64,000 bases of DNA from contig JAJRZT010000021.1 in the NCBI GenBank assembly GCA_024275115.1, positions 1 to 64,000 of the forward strand. Direction: 5' to 3'. The position numbers were made by a program, and so were the translations under genes. Below are positions 26,079 to 35,223 of this stretch, in pieces (positions within the stretch are counted from its first letter, which is position 1; every line of letters starts with the position of its first letter). Under the pieces are notes generated by a model. It was not told the origin of the DNA and searched no databases. It saw only the letters and a program-made list of their open reading frames with translations. This DNA comes from Gammaproteobacteria bacterium (GTDB lineage: Bacteria; Pseudomonadota; Gammaproteobacteria; UBA6429; Thiohalophilaceae).

Positions 26079-28439
26079 TTATTCTGCCGAGTTCTCTATT
26101 GACTCATTCGGGTCATAGGTCGGGCGAATATCGGCAAGATCAGACTCATCCACCGCCTCGACATATTTACATTCTTTTTGTGGGCAGGTTTTCTCATGGC
26201 CGCGGCGCTTGGTAATTTTAAGCGTTAGCATTGGCCATGCACAGTCCGGGCAAGCCTGTTTAAGCGGTTCATTCCATACAGCATACTTGCACTTGGGGTA
26301 ATCGGCGCAGGAATAAAATATTTTTCCATTACGTGATTTACGCATTAACATATTGTGCTGGTGACACTCCGGGCATTTAACCCCCATATCTTTTGGTTTT
26401 TCCAGTGGTTCAATATGCTTGCAATCCGGATAACTGCTGCAACCAATAAATTTGCCATAGCGACCCGAGCGAATGATTAAATCCGAACCACAGTCCGGGC
26501 ACTTACGGTCTTCAATTACTTCTGGTTCAGCGTCGGCATCTTCATTGACGTTGCGTGTATAGTCACATTCTGGATAGTTATTGCAACCAATAAAGCGACC
26601 CCGCCGACCTAAGCGAATTGCCATGTCGCCACCACACTTGGGGCATTTTTCTTCGAGTGCTTCGTGAGTGACATCTTTCCTGTCGACATTTTTATCTTTA
26701 TCAAGGACTAGCTCTTTAAACGGTTTCCAGAATTTTTTCATTATCGGAACCCATTCTTTCTCACCACGCGAGATGGCATCGAGGTCATCTTCCAGTTTGG
26801 CGGTAAAATCATAATCAACGTACTGAGTGAAATGCTCAGTTAAAAACTTAACAACAATGCGGCCCACATCGGTTGGAATAAAACGGCGCTTATCCATGAT
26901 GACATATTCACGCGCCTGCAAGGTTGAAATGATCGATGCATAGGTTGAAGGCCGGCCAATACCGTGCTCCTCCAGTGACTTAACCAGCGAGGCTTCTGCG
27001 TAGCGCGGAGGCGGTTCAGTAAAATGCTGCTCGGGTAACAATTTAACAAGATTAACCACATCACCCTCTTCTAACGGTGGCAGTAAGCGATCTTTATCGT
27101 CAGCGGGTTTAGCATCATCCACGCTTTCCTGATACACCGACATAAAACCGGGGTCAACCAACTGCGAACCATTGGCGCGAAATATTGCACCGGCTTTTTT
27201 CACATCCGTTTCACTGCCGGTGTGCAAGTCCATCGCAACGGTATCGAGTGTTGCATGAATCATCTGGCAGGCAACCGTCCGCTTCCAGATTAATGCGTAT
27301 AAACGGTATTGATCTTTGGTTAAATGTTTTTTAATCGCATCCGGTTCATAAAAAACAGAAGTCGGACGAACAGCCTCGTGCGCTTCCTGTGCATTCTTTG
27401 CCTTGGTTTTATAAGTACGCGGCTCTTTTGGTAAATTATGTTCACCAAACTTTTGTAAAATAAATTTACGAATATCTTCTAACGCTTCATTCGCCAGGTT
27501 CACTGAGTCAGTACGCATATAGGTAATTAAACCAACCGTTTCACCACCAAGGTCGATACCTTCATAAAGCTGCTGTGCAATGCTCATGGTTTTCTTTGCA
27601 GTAAAGCCTAGCTTGCGCGAGCCTTCCTGTTGCAAGGTGGATGTAATAAAAGGGGAACTGGGGTTACGTTTACGTTTTTTCTTATCAACTTTAGCAACAA
27701 TCAGTTTACCTTTTGCTGCTTTGTTAATAATATCCTGTGCATTATTGGCTTTTTCTTCACTGTTAATGGTGAATTGTGATATTTTTTCACCCTCTAAAAA
27801 AGTCAGCTTACCATTAAATTCCTGCTTGTCACTTTCGACTGTCGTGTCCAGCGACCAGTATTCTTTCGGCTCAAATTTTTCAATCGCCAGTTCACGTTCA
27901 ACAATTAATCGTAATGCCGGACTTTGTACCCGACCTGCCGATAAACCCCGGCGAATTTTTTTCCATAGCAGTGGCGATAAATTAAAGCCAACTAAATAAT
28001 CAAGTGCACGTCGGGCAAGTTGTGCATCGATCATGTCATTTGAAAGTTCTCGCGGGTTGGCAACCGCCTCATTGACTGCGGTTTTGGTTACTTCATTAAA
28101 AGCAATCCGACCCACGATTTTGTTTTTTAGCAGACCCTGATCTTTTAACAGTTCATATAAATGCCATGAAATGGCTTCGCCCTCGCGGTCCGGATCTGTT
28201 GCGAGGTAAAGATTATCGGCTTTCTTTAAGGCTTTTTTTATTGCATCAACATGCTTCTGATTTTTTTCGAGGATCTGATACTTCATCGCAAAATCATTGG
28301 CCGGATCCACCGCACCTTCTTTTGGTAATAAATCACGCACGTGACCATACGAAGCTAAAACTTCAAAGCCCTTACCAAGGTATTTTTTGATTGTTTTTGC
28401 TTTTGCGGGAGATTCTACAATGACTAAGCTTTTTGCCAT
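26079..28439 (-). CDS. topA: DNA topoisomerase I
   Basis: 786 aa. Type IA topoisomerase that relaxes negative supercoils. The Toprim domain starts at residue 3 (LVIVESPAKAKTI), with DxDREGE at about 83-90. The active-site Tyr is in GLITYMRTDSVN near residue 310. At the C-terminus are three clear four-Cys zinc ribbons of the CPKCGG...GCNNYPEC type and a fourth, looser one (CPDCAWPM...CPQKEC). E. coli TopA is longer (865 aa) mainly in its last zinc/ribbon region. It begins a minus-strand run with tsaC and hemF downstream. Confidence 0.97.
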   Translation of the reverse strand: MAKSLVIVESPAKAKTIKKYLGKGFEVLASYGHVRDLLPKEGAVDPANDFAMKYQILEKNQKHVDAIKKALKKADNLYLATDPDREGEAISWHLYELLKDQGLLKNKIVGRIAFNEVTKTAVNEAVANPRELSNDMIDAQLARRALDYLVGFNLSPLLWKKIRRGLSAGRVQSPALRLIVERELAIEKFEPKEYWSLDTTVESDKQEFNGKLTFLEGEKISQFTINSEEKANNAQDIINKAAKGKLIVAKVDKKKRKRNPSSPFITSTLQQEGSRKLGFTAKKTMSIAQQLYEGIDLGGETVGLITYMRTDSVNLANEALEDIRKFILQKFGEHNLPKEPRTYKTKAKNAQEAHEAVRPTSVFYEPDAIKKHLTKDQYRLYALIWKRTVACQMIHATLDTVAMDLHTGSETDVKKAGAIFRANGSQLVDPGFMSVYQESVDDAKPADDKDRLLPPLEEGDVVNLVKLLPEQHFTEPPPRYAEASLVKSLEEHGIGRPSTYASIISTLQAREYVIMDKRRFIPTDVGRIVVKFLTEHFTQYVDYDFTAKLEDDLDAISRGEKEWVPIMKKFWKPFKELVLDKDKNVDRKDVTHEALEEKCPKCGGDMAIRLGRRGRFIGCNNYPECDYTRNVNEDADAEPEVIEDRKCPDCGSDLIIRSGRYGKFIGCSSYPDCKHIEPLEKPKDMGVKCPECHQHNMLMRKSRNGKIFYSCADYPKCKYAVWNEPLKQACPDCAWPMLTLKITKRRGHEKTCPQKECKYVEAVDESDLADIRPTYDPNESIENSAE

Positions 28440-28532
28440 TCGTTTTTTAACTCACTGTGGTTAAACAGACCTGTTCTTTTTTATATTAATTACTATGGTT
28501 TTTAATCTATTTGATTTTTAACGGTATAGAAA

Positions 28533-29012
28533 TTAATGCAGTTGCCCAGTGGCTTCTTCAAAAACCAGCTCTTCCATCCAGCTGATCGAGCCATCAAAAC
28601 CTGGCTGATTAAATAACACCATTAACACAACCCATTTTAATTGCTCAATATCCGTTTCGTCTGTATCGAGCGCCATAATGCGATCAATGACCATTTCACG
28701 TGTCATATGATCAAGGACACCCGTCTGTTCCAGAAACATTAAAAAACCACGACTATTGGTGTCCAGCTTATCGCATTCTTCGCGGGTATAAATTCGAGTC
28801 GACTGCTCTGGATTAAGCGAAGGATAATGTCCTTCACCCTGATAATCGGTTAAGCCTTCCAGCCAGTCAAATGCCTGCTCTATCTGGCCAAGTTGAAAAC
28901 CGGCTTCCTGAAGCTCATTGCGCAGGGAGTCTTCGTCAACATCAAAGTCCACATCATCATTCATATAATTGTCAAACAAATACATTAAAACATCGAATAT
29001 ATTTTGCTTCAT
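28533..29012 (-). CDS. smg: Smg family protein (DUF494)
   Basis: 159 aa, acidic. 'NIFDVLMYLFDNYM' at the N-terminus and 'LKWVVLMVLFNQPG' near the C-terminus are typical of Smg/DUF494. The function is not established. The gene lies between dprA and topA as in E. coli and Pseudomonas, which supports the call. A GGGGCGAGA ribosome-binding region lies just before the ATG. Confidence 0.93.
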   Translation of the reverse strand: MKQNIFDVLMYLFDNYMNDDVDFDVDEDSLRNELQEAGFQLGQIEQAFDWLEGLTDYQGEGHYPSLNPEQSTRIYTREECDKLDTNSRGFLMFLEQTGVLDHMTREMVIDRIMALDTDETDIEQLKWVVLMVLFNQPGFDGSISWMEELVFEEATGQLH

Positions 29013-29066
29013 TCTCGCCCCTTTGTTCAGATGCGCTTTACTTTAAATACCCAGCTCAAATTCCAG

Positions 29067-30221
29067 CTAAATCTGGTGAGCTCCAGACGGCTCGGACAGC
29101 TTGCAATAATGACCACCGTGCGTTGACACAATGTAGCCTTGCAATTCCAGTACCAATAGCATGGAGCAAACAGCGTCTGCCGTCAATCCACTTCGTTCCA
29201 CAACGGTATCCACCGCGGTCGGCTCAAATCCCACATGGGTGAGGACCGCTTGGTAATCCGCATCCAACTCAGCCTGGACTTTTTCATCCTCAGCCTTATT
29301 TCCAGTGCGCTCACTCATTAGTTGGGGGCGGTACGGCAGTATTTCAATCAATTCTTCATAGATATGTTCAGCTGTTTCAACCAGCTTGGCACCCTGCCGA
29401 ATCAACGAATGGCAACCACGCGCAAGCGGGTTGTGAATCGAACCAGGCAACGCAAACACCTCCCGACCCTGCTCAAGTGCTTGTTTTGCCGTGATTAATG
29501 AGCCACTACGCAATGCGGCCTCAACCACAAAAACACCCCGGCTCATACCACTAATAATCCGATTACGCCGCGGAAAATTGCCGGGAACCGGCGCGGTGCC
29601 CAAAGGAAATTCACTGACAATAGCGCCTTTTTGCGCAATCTGATGTGCTAACTCCCGGTTTCGAGCCGGATAAACCCGGTCAATCCCGGTCCCAATTACC
29701 GCTATCGTCCGCCCATTTTGAGCCGCTAATGCCCCCTGATGACAGGCCGTATCAATCCCCAGAGCCAGGCCACTGGTCAGGGTCCAGCCAACTTCGGCCA
29801 GATTTTTAGCAAAATCCTCGGCGGTTTGCAGCCCCATAGGGGTTGGAGTACGGCTGCCCACCATCGCGATTTGTTCGCTCAGAAGTAAGCTTTTGTCGCC
29901 CAAAAGAAATAATAAAGGTGGTGGATCGGCTATTTCTTTCAATAACGTGGGGTAAGCCTCATCGGCCAACGTTAATACGCTCGCCTGATTGGCCTCAAGC
30001 CATGCACAATCTTTTTCAACCTGTTGCCAGTCCGGTGCCAACAGGTACTCAACACTCTTTTTCTTTAACCCACACGCGGTTAATTTTGTATGGCTTGCTT
30101 CGAGTATTTTTTTGGGATGCTCAAAAACAGAAAGCAGTTTGAGAAGAGTCGTTGCCCCGATACCCGGTGCGCGATGAACCGCTAACCAGCTAGCCAGTTC
30201 TGTTTGAAGATGTTCTGCCAT
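29067..30221 (-). CDS. dprA: DNA-processing protein DprA
   Basis: 384 aa from ATG 30221, which has a good GAGGA site six bases upstream; a TTG twelve bases earlier is unlikely. DprA loads RecA on single-stranded DNA during natural transformation. An N-terminal helix-hairpin-helix/SAM-like part is followed by the Rossmann-like DNA_processg_A core: 'AMVGSRTPTPMG', 'TSGLALGIDTACHQGAL', 'VIGTGIDRVYPARN', 'FPLGTAPVPGNFPRRNRIISG'. A C-terminal winged-helix (DprA_WH, about 310-375) is present. Its neighbours smg and a LysM gene are the usual ones. Confidence 0.96.
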   Translation of the reverse strand: MAEHLQTELASWLAVHRAPGIGATTLLKLLSVFEHPKKILEASHTKLTACGLKKKSVEYLLAPDWQQVEKDCAWLEANQASVLTLADEAYPTLLKEIADPPPLLFLLGDKSLLLSEQIAMVGSRTPTPMGLQTAEDFAKNLAEVGWTLTSGLALGIDTACHQGALAAQNGRTIAVIGTGIDRVYPARNRELAHQIAQKGAIVSEFPLGTAPVPGNFPRRNRIISGMSRGVFVVEAALRSGSLITAKQALEQGREVFALPGSIHNPLARGCHSLIRQGAKLVETAEHIYEELIEILPYRPQLMSERTGNKAEDEKVQAELDADYQAVLTHVGFEPTAVDTVVERSGLTADAVCSMLLVLELQGYIVSTHGGHYCKLSEPSGAHQI

Positions 30222-30278
30222 GATATTCCTCAAGACACATCCTTGTACCTATATTAAAAATGCACCAAGTAAAAAGTA

Positions 30279-31457
30279 CTACTCAGGATTTTGTACCACA
30301 TCCAGCACATGCAATACACGTGTGGCTTCCAGTACCAGTGCATAACTGACTTTATCAAAGACACGGAAAACCATTAAGATACCGGCTTTTTCATCGGGTA
30401 ACTTAACCTTCTCATTCACTTTTCGGTCCCGTACAACAACGCCGCCCTGATAAATATCAAGCACATCGCCTTCTTCCATCCCTTCACGGCGACCTAAGGA
30501 TAACGCCACCACATTGTGCTGGCCAATATCGTTTACACCATTAAGAACCGAGATAATGTAGCCTTTCACCTTTTGATTAGGGGCTTTCGGTAAGAAATTA
30601 ATCGTTTTTCGTTCTCTGTTCAGTGGCAATAAATAATCACCGTCCAGTATCTCAATAAATGCGCGGTTAATTCTTAAAGTAGAAGGTTTACCCACTTTAA
30701 TTAAATTACTCTCACCTAAATTAAGAGCTTCATAACCCAGTATTTCATTGGTTATCGGGTGCCGGTAAGTGGCGCCCGGACGCACAATCTGGAAACTGGT
30801 TGTTTGAGGATTTTCCAACCGCCGTACATAAATTTTATGGCCTGGCCCAGAAATAAGGTGCTGCTCAAAGGAAGAAACAATATAAGGCGCAAACTCTAAT
30901 TCTTTCTCTCCAATAATACGGTGGGCATATAAAAAGGCATCAATGGCCGAACGGGGAATCGTGGTAATAGCTTGCTCCAGCGGTTCGGCATGCACCCTGG
31001 GGGATAATTTAATGGTGTCAATGCCCTTAGGTGGAGGCAAAACACCACCGGCACCTTCTAAGGTTAAGAAAGGCTGGCCATCAACATAATGTAACAACAC
31101 AACATCACCCGGGTAGATTAAATGCGGATTGCGAATTTTTGGATTAATATTCCAGACTTCTGGCCATAACCACGGGCTTTTTAAGAACTTGGCTGCAATG
31201 TCCCATAAGGTGTCACCTTTTTTCACCACATAGCGATCCGGGTAATCACGCTTGATAGCGGTAACCTGTGTTTCTGCCTCCACTTGCATTGGCATGGTGG
31301 TCACTTCATCTTCAACAGGAGCAGCCTGGACAACATGCTCAACAGGCTCAGGCTTTGGTTCGGCTTTTTGTGTTGAACTGCAACCTGTCAGACCCCATAT
31401 TCCTAATAGCAATAAAATTCCTGAAAGAGATACTCGGCATGCTTTGTTCTGTATCAT
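30279..31457 (-). CDS. LysM-domain lipoprotein
   Basis: 392 aa. Signal peptide with lipobox LTGC (Cys at about 26), so the mature protein is lipid-anchored. A single LysM domain (about 73-122; 'YVVKKGDTLWDIAAKFL', 'VWNINP') binds peptidoglycan. A roughly 270-aa C-terminal region, mostly beta-strand, is typical of the LysM protein encoded next to dprA and divergent from def in gammaproteobacteria. The role is probably in the envelope; the exact function is unknown. Confidence 0.9.
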   Translation of the reverse strand: MIQNKACRVSLSGILLLLGIWGLTGCSSTQKAEPKPEPVEHVVQAAPVEDEVTTMPMQVEAETQVTAIKRDYPDRYVVKKGDTLWDIAAKFLKSPWLWPEVWNINPKIRNPHLIYPGDVVLLHYVDGQPFLTLEGAGGVLPPPKGIDTIKLSPRVHAEPLEQAITTIPRSAIDAFLYAHRIIGEKELEFAPYIVSSFEQHLISGPGHKIYVRRLENPQTTSFQIVRPGATYRHPITNEILGYEALNLGESNLIKVGKPSTLRINRAFIEILDGDYLLPLNRERKTINFLPKAPNQKVKGYIISVLNGVNDIGQHNVVALSLGRREGMEEGDVLDIYQGGVVVRDRKVNEKVKLPDEKAGILMVFRVFDKVSYALVLEATRVLHVLDVVQNPE

Positions 31458-31481
31458 ATAATTAACCTTAATATAGGGCTG

Positions 31482-31509
31482 TTGACACTTTTAACTAACT
31501 GGCTAGTTA
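31482..31509 (+). promoter_or_regulatory. Candidate def promoter with a small inverted repeat
   Basis: TTGACA (31482-31487) followed, after a spacer of about 16 bp, by TAGTTA suggests a sigma-70 promoter for def. TAACTA and TAGTTA form a 6-bp inverted repeat across the spacer/-10 junction. The -10 match is weak. Confidence 0.3.
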
Positions 31510-31692
31510 CTTTAATAAAACCATATGGAATGCACCTTAATTTAAAAAATGGGGTGTTTCCAGACATTTTATAATTTAAGTTATGTACTCAAATAATGGA
31601 ATAATTTACCGTTTTAATACCAGTTATTCTAGTAGTATCATAATGTTAGCAGATCTTTTTACAAATGTACTATAAATTTGGCACGAAATGGT

Positions 31693-32190
31693 ATGGCATT
31701 ACTCAATATTTTAAATTTCCCTGATCCTCGTCTTCGCACAAAAGCAAAGCAAGTTACTGATTTTAATAAAAAAATCTGCGAGCTCACTGATAATATGTTT
31801 TTAACCATGTACGCCGCTCCCGGCATCGGTTTAGCCGCCACCCAGGTGAATGTGCATCAGCGTATTATTACCATAGACATCTCTGAGGAAAAAAACCAAC
31901 CACTGGTTGTCATAAACCCCACAATTCTTGAAAAAGAGGGTGAACAGGCCACCGATGAAGGTTGTCTGTCCTTACCGGGTATTTACGAGCCGGTAAAACG
32001 TTATGATAAAATTCGCCTCAAAGCACAGGACAAACACGGCAAATTTTACGAACTGGATACAGAGGGTTTATTATCGGTTTGCATTCAGCATGAAATGGAT
32101 CACCTTGAAGGTAAATTATTTGTCGACTACCTGTCTGAAATGAAACGTAACCGCATCCGCAAAAAATTGGCCAAAGCGTTAAAAGCCTAA
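31693..32190 (+). CDS. def: Peptide deformylase
   Basis: 165 aa from the ATG at 31693, which gives the standard [15 protein letters not shown] start; a TTG five codons earlier is possible but has no better ribosome-binding site. It removes the formyl group from nascent proteins. Three motifs are intact: GIGLAATQ (about 44), EGCLSLP (about 90) with the metal Cys, and QHEMDH (about 132) with the HExxH metal site. It heads the def-fmt-rsmB block. Confidence 0.96.
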   Translation: MALLNILNFPDPRLRTKAKQVTDFNKKICELTDNMFLTMYAAPGIGLAATQVNVHQRIITIDISEEKNQPLVVINPTILEKEGEQATDEGCLSLPGIYEPVKRYDKIRLKAQDKHGKFYELDTEGLLSVCIQHEMDHLEGKLFVDYLSEMKRNRIRKKLAKALKA

Positions 32191-32228
32191 AACTAAATTT
32201 ATCGGACAATAATTTAAAACGAGACTGT

Positions 32229-33194
32229 ATGTCCTTAACTCCTCCTTTACGTATTATTTTTGCTGGCACACCCGAGTTTGCAGCCACAGCGCTTGATGCG
32301 CTGATTAAAAATAATGTTGATATTATCGCTGCGTATACTCAACCAGACCGCCCAGCAGGCCGAGGCCGACAATTAAAAGCCAGCCCTGTTAAAGAGCTTG
32401 CAGTTGAACATGCTATTCCTGTTTATCAACCCAGCAATTTTAAACAGCCAGAAGACATCGACAACTTAAAAACGCTCAATGCCGACTTAATGATTGTGGC
32501 TGCTTATGGTTTAATTTTACCTGTCGATGTTTTAACTGCACCTAAACTAGGCTGTATAAATATCCATGCCTCATTATTACCAAGGTGGCGCGGTGCCGCA
32601 CCGATTCAACGCGCCATTATTGCAGGTGATAACCAAACCGGCATTACTATTATGCAAATGGATAAAGGCCTGGATACCGGCGATATGTTGCTCGCTAAAA
32701 GCTGCGACATTTCAACCAACGACAGCGGTAGCAGCTTGCACGACAAACTGGCCAAACTCGGTGCAGCCACTATCATTGAAGCCCTTGCCTTACTACAAAA
32801 AAATAACCTCCAGGCCGTTAAGCAGGATGAAGCACAAGCCTGTTATGCACACAAACTCAGTAAAGAAGAAGCGTTGATCGACTGGCAACAATCGGCTGAG
32901 CAAATTGCCCGACAGGTACGTGCCTTTAATAGCTGGCCTGTTGCGCAAACCCACTTTAATAACAAAACGATTCGGATCTGGCAGGCAACGGCAAAGAGAA
33001 GTTCCGATGTTGATACAACATCCGTTAACATTGGTAAAATCAGTGCGGTCAACAAAGAAGGCATTCAGGTTCTCTGCCAGCAAGGCGTATTAAATATAAC
33101 CGAATTGCAATTAGCTGGGGCCAAACGCATGACCGTTAAAGACTTGCTAAACGGCAAGCCCGACTTTTTTCAAATCGGCCAGTGTTTTAACTAA
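32229..33194 (+). CDS. fmt: Methionyl-tRNA formyltransferase
   Basis: 321 aa. It formylates initiator Met-tRNA with 10-formyl-THF. An N-terminal formyltransferase domain ('RIIFAGTPEFAATALDAL', 'LPRWRGAAPIQRAIIAGD' including the catalytic region around 'NIHASLLP') and a C-terminal OB-like domain from about residue 205 ('LIDWQQSAEQIARQVRAFNSWP') are both complete. It follows def by 38 bp and precedes rsmB by 24 bp. Confidence 0.97.
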   Translation: MSLTPPLRIIFAGTPEFAATALDALIKNNVDIIAAYTQPDRPAGRGRQLKASPVKELAVEHAIPVYQPSNFKQPEDIDNLKTLNADLMIVAAYGLILPVDVLTAPKLGCINIHASLLPRWRGAAPIQRAIIAGDNQTGITIMQMDKGLDTGDMLLAKSCDISTNDSGSSLHDKLAKLGAATIIEALALLQKNNLQAVKQDEAQACYAHKLSKEEALIDWQQSAEQIARQVRAFNSWPVAQTHFNNKTIRIWQATAKRSSDVDTTSVNIGKISAVNKEGIQVLCQQGVLNITELQLAGAKRMTVKDLLNGKPDFFQIGQCFN

Positions 33195-33218
33195 CCGGCT
33201 TGTCTTATTTTTAAAACC

Positions 33219-34601
33219 ATGCAAAAACAAAATACCAAAAAACTTTCAACTATCGCAGCAACGGCAAGCATCATTAACAGCGTTATAAAAAATAAAAAAT
33301 CCTTGCCTGATTGTATTGCTGAACACCAGCAAAAAATAAACCCAGAAGACACACCCAAAATTCAGGCCTATTGCTATAACATTTTACGCCGTTATGAATT
33401 TTATCAGTTTATCGTTAACGCACTATTAGATAAGCCGCTTAAAAATAAAGACCAGGATATTTATCACTTAATATTAAGTAGCGTGATGTTGCTTAACGAA
33501 GGCAACCTGCCTGCTCATGCTGCCATTAACGAAACCGTCAAAGTCACTCACAAAGGCAAAAAAGCCTGGGCTAAAAATTTAGTCAATGCCTTATTGCGGC
33601 GCTACCAACGAGACCAGTCTGACTTACATCATGCGGCAAATGATTGTTTAGTTAGCCGCTATTGCTGCCCGCAATGGCTGTTAAAAAAGATTCAGCTTGC
33701 CTATCCAGAAAAAAAGAAGGGTACATTACAGTGGCAAACCATTTTAAAAGCCAACTTACTACACCCGCCGATGACCTTACGGGTCAATCAATTAATCAAC
33801 AGCCGTGAAGATTATCTGGCATTACTCAGCGAAAAAAATATTGCCGCACAACCTTGCCCACTCACAAAACACGGCATATTGTTACAACAGGCAGTTAATG
33901 TTGAAAAGCTGCCACTGTTTACAAAAGGCGCGGCAAGCGTTCAGGACAGCGCGGCACAGTATTGTGCTGAGCTATTAAACCCGCAAGCCAGTGAAAACAT
34001 ACTTGATGCCTGCGCGGCACCCGGCGGCAAAACACTGCATCTGTTTGAATCCTGTCCCGAGCTTGGGCAATTAACGGCTATCGATATATCAGCAAAACGG
34101 CTTGAAAAAGTGCAGCAAAATATAATGCGTATCGCCCCCAGCCAGAAAGACAAATTTACCCTGATTACAGCAAATGCCAGTGACACTAAAAGCTGGTGGA
34201 ACGGAAAACAGTTTGACCGCATTTTGCTCGATGCCCCTTGCAGTGCCACAGGTGTTATTCGCCGTCACCCGGATATTAAACGGCTGCGTAAAGCATCAGA
34301 TATCAATGCACTGCTGATTACCCAGCAACAACTGCTTAGCCAATTATGGCCAACACTTAAACAAGGTGGCCTGTTACTGTATGCAACCTGCTCCATTCTG
34401 CCAGAAGAAAATGCACTGCAAATAAAAGCCTTTTTAAGTTCACATAACGATGCACAGAGTGTTAATTTTGACGTATCATGGGGGCAACCATGTGAATATG
34501 GGCAGCAATTATTACCCACTCAAAGTAGTAACGACCAGACTGATAAAACAAACAAGGGAAATAGTGATGGCTTTTACTATTGCTTACTCCAGAAAAAATA
34601 A
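33219..34601 (+). CDS. rsmB: 16S rRNA (cytosine-967-C5) methyltransferase RsmB
   Basis: 460 aa, longer than E. coli RsmB by about 30 residues, with a charged C-terminal tail. The N-terminal NusB-like RNA-binding domain (about 5-140) and the C-terminal Rossmann domain with SAM motif 'DACAAPGGKTLHL', 'DAPCSATGVIRRHPDIK' (catalytic Cys near 346) and 'YATCSILPEEN' (second Cys) are present. It methylates C967 of 16S rRNA. The last 35 bases overlap the next gene. Confidence 0.96.
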   Translation: MQKQNTKKLSTIAATASIINSVIKNKKSLPDCIAEHQQKINPEDTPKIQAYCYNILRRYEFYQFIVNALLDKPLKNKDQDIYHLILSSVMLLNEGNLPAHAAINETVKVTHKGKKAWAKNLVNALLRRYQRDQSDLHHAANDCLVSRYCCPQWLLKKIQLAYPEKKKGTLQWQTILKANLLHPPMTLRVNQLINSREDYLALLSEKNIAAQPCPLTKHGILLQQAVNVEKLPLFTKGAASVQDSAAQYCAELLNPQASENILDACAAPGGKTLHLFESCPELGQLTAIDISAKRLEKVQQNIMRIAPSQKDKFTLITANASDTKSWWNGKQFDRILLDAPCSATGVIRRHPDIKRLRKASDINALLITQQQLLSQLWPTLKQGGLLLYATCSILPEENALQIKAFLSSHNDAQSVNFDVSWGQPCEYGQQLLPTQSSNDQTDKTNKGNSDGFYYCLLQKK

Positions 34602-35223
34602 CCCCGCATATCAGGCATCCAGTTTTAGAACAATGCTTCGCTTCTTTATGATGGTTATTTTCTTTTCCCTTGGCAGCGCAAACACACTTTTTGCCGAAAA
34701 CAAACAACCCAGAACAACCGATGCTGTCAACACACCCGGCTTCAGTATTCAGAGCCTTGAAACATTGATGCAGGATCGTGTTTACCTGCTTAATGCACAT
34801 TTTCATTACTACTTTTCAAACGAAGCCATTGAAGCACTTGAACACGGCGTACCCTTACTTATTTTAGTAAATATAGAAATTCGTTCGCCACGCTGGTGGT
34901 GGAAAGACACAACCGTTGCCGAGCTGGAACAGGGTTACTTACTGCTTTATCATGCGCTGTCTGAAAGCTATGTTGTGCATAACCTGAATAGCGGCACACA
35001 AAATAATTTTATTCGTCTTAATCAGGCACTCACTTTTTTAAGCAGCATTAACAAACTTCCAATACTGGATGCCAATTTACTCGACCCGGGGAAAGAATAC
35101 TATCTACGCGTGCGCACACATCTTGATATTGAATCATTGCCCGCACCCATGCGTCCACTTGCCTATATATCCAGTGACTGGCAACTATCAAGCGACTGGT
35201 ACGAATGGCCGCTACAAAAATGA
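34567..35223 (+). CDS. DUF4390 domain exported protein
   Basis: 218 aa from the ATG at 34567, which has a GGGA site seven bases upstream. An N-terminal export signal (about 22-43) is followed by a DUF4390 domain with repeated amphipathic strands ('RSPRWWWKDTTVAELEQGYLL' is characteristic, as is the C-terminal 'YISSDWQLSSDWYEWPLQK'). It is the usual partner gene between rsmB and ntrY in beta- and gammaproteobacteria, with unknown function. It overlaps rsmB upstream and ntrY downstream, so it is translationally coupled to both. Confidence 0.85.
   Translation: MAFTIAYSRKNNPAYQASSFRTMLRFFMMVIFFSLGSANTLFAENKQPRTTDAVNTPGFSIQSLETLMQDRVYLLNAHFHYYFSNEAIEALEHGVPLLILVNIEIRSPRWWWKDTTVAELEQGYLLLYHALSESYVVHNLNSGTQNNFIRLNQALTFLSSINKLPILDANLLDPGKEYYLRVRTHLDIESLPAPMRPLAYISSDWQLSSDWYEWPLQK

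Noticed and set aside
31678-31692. TTG start for def
   Set aside because: The ATG at 31693 gives the standard deformylase N-terminus, and the TTG has no better signal.
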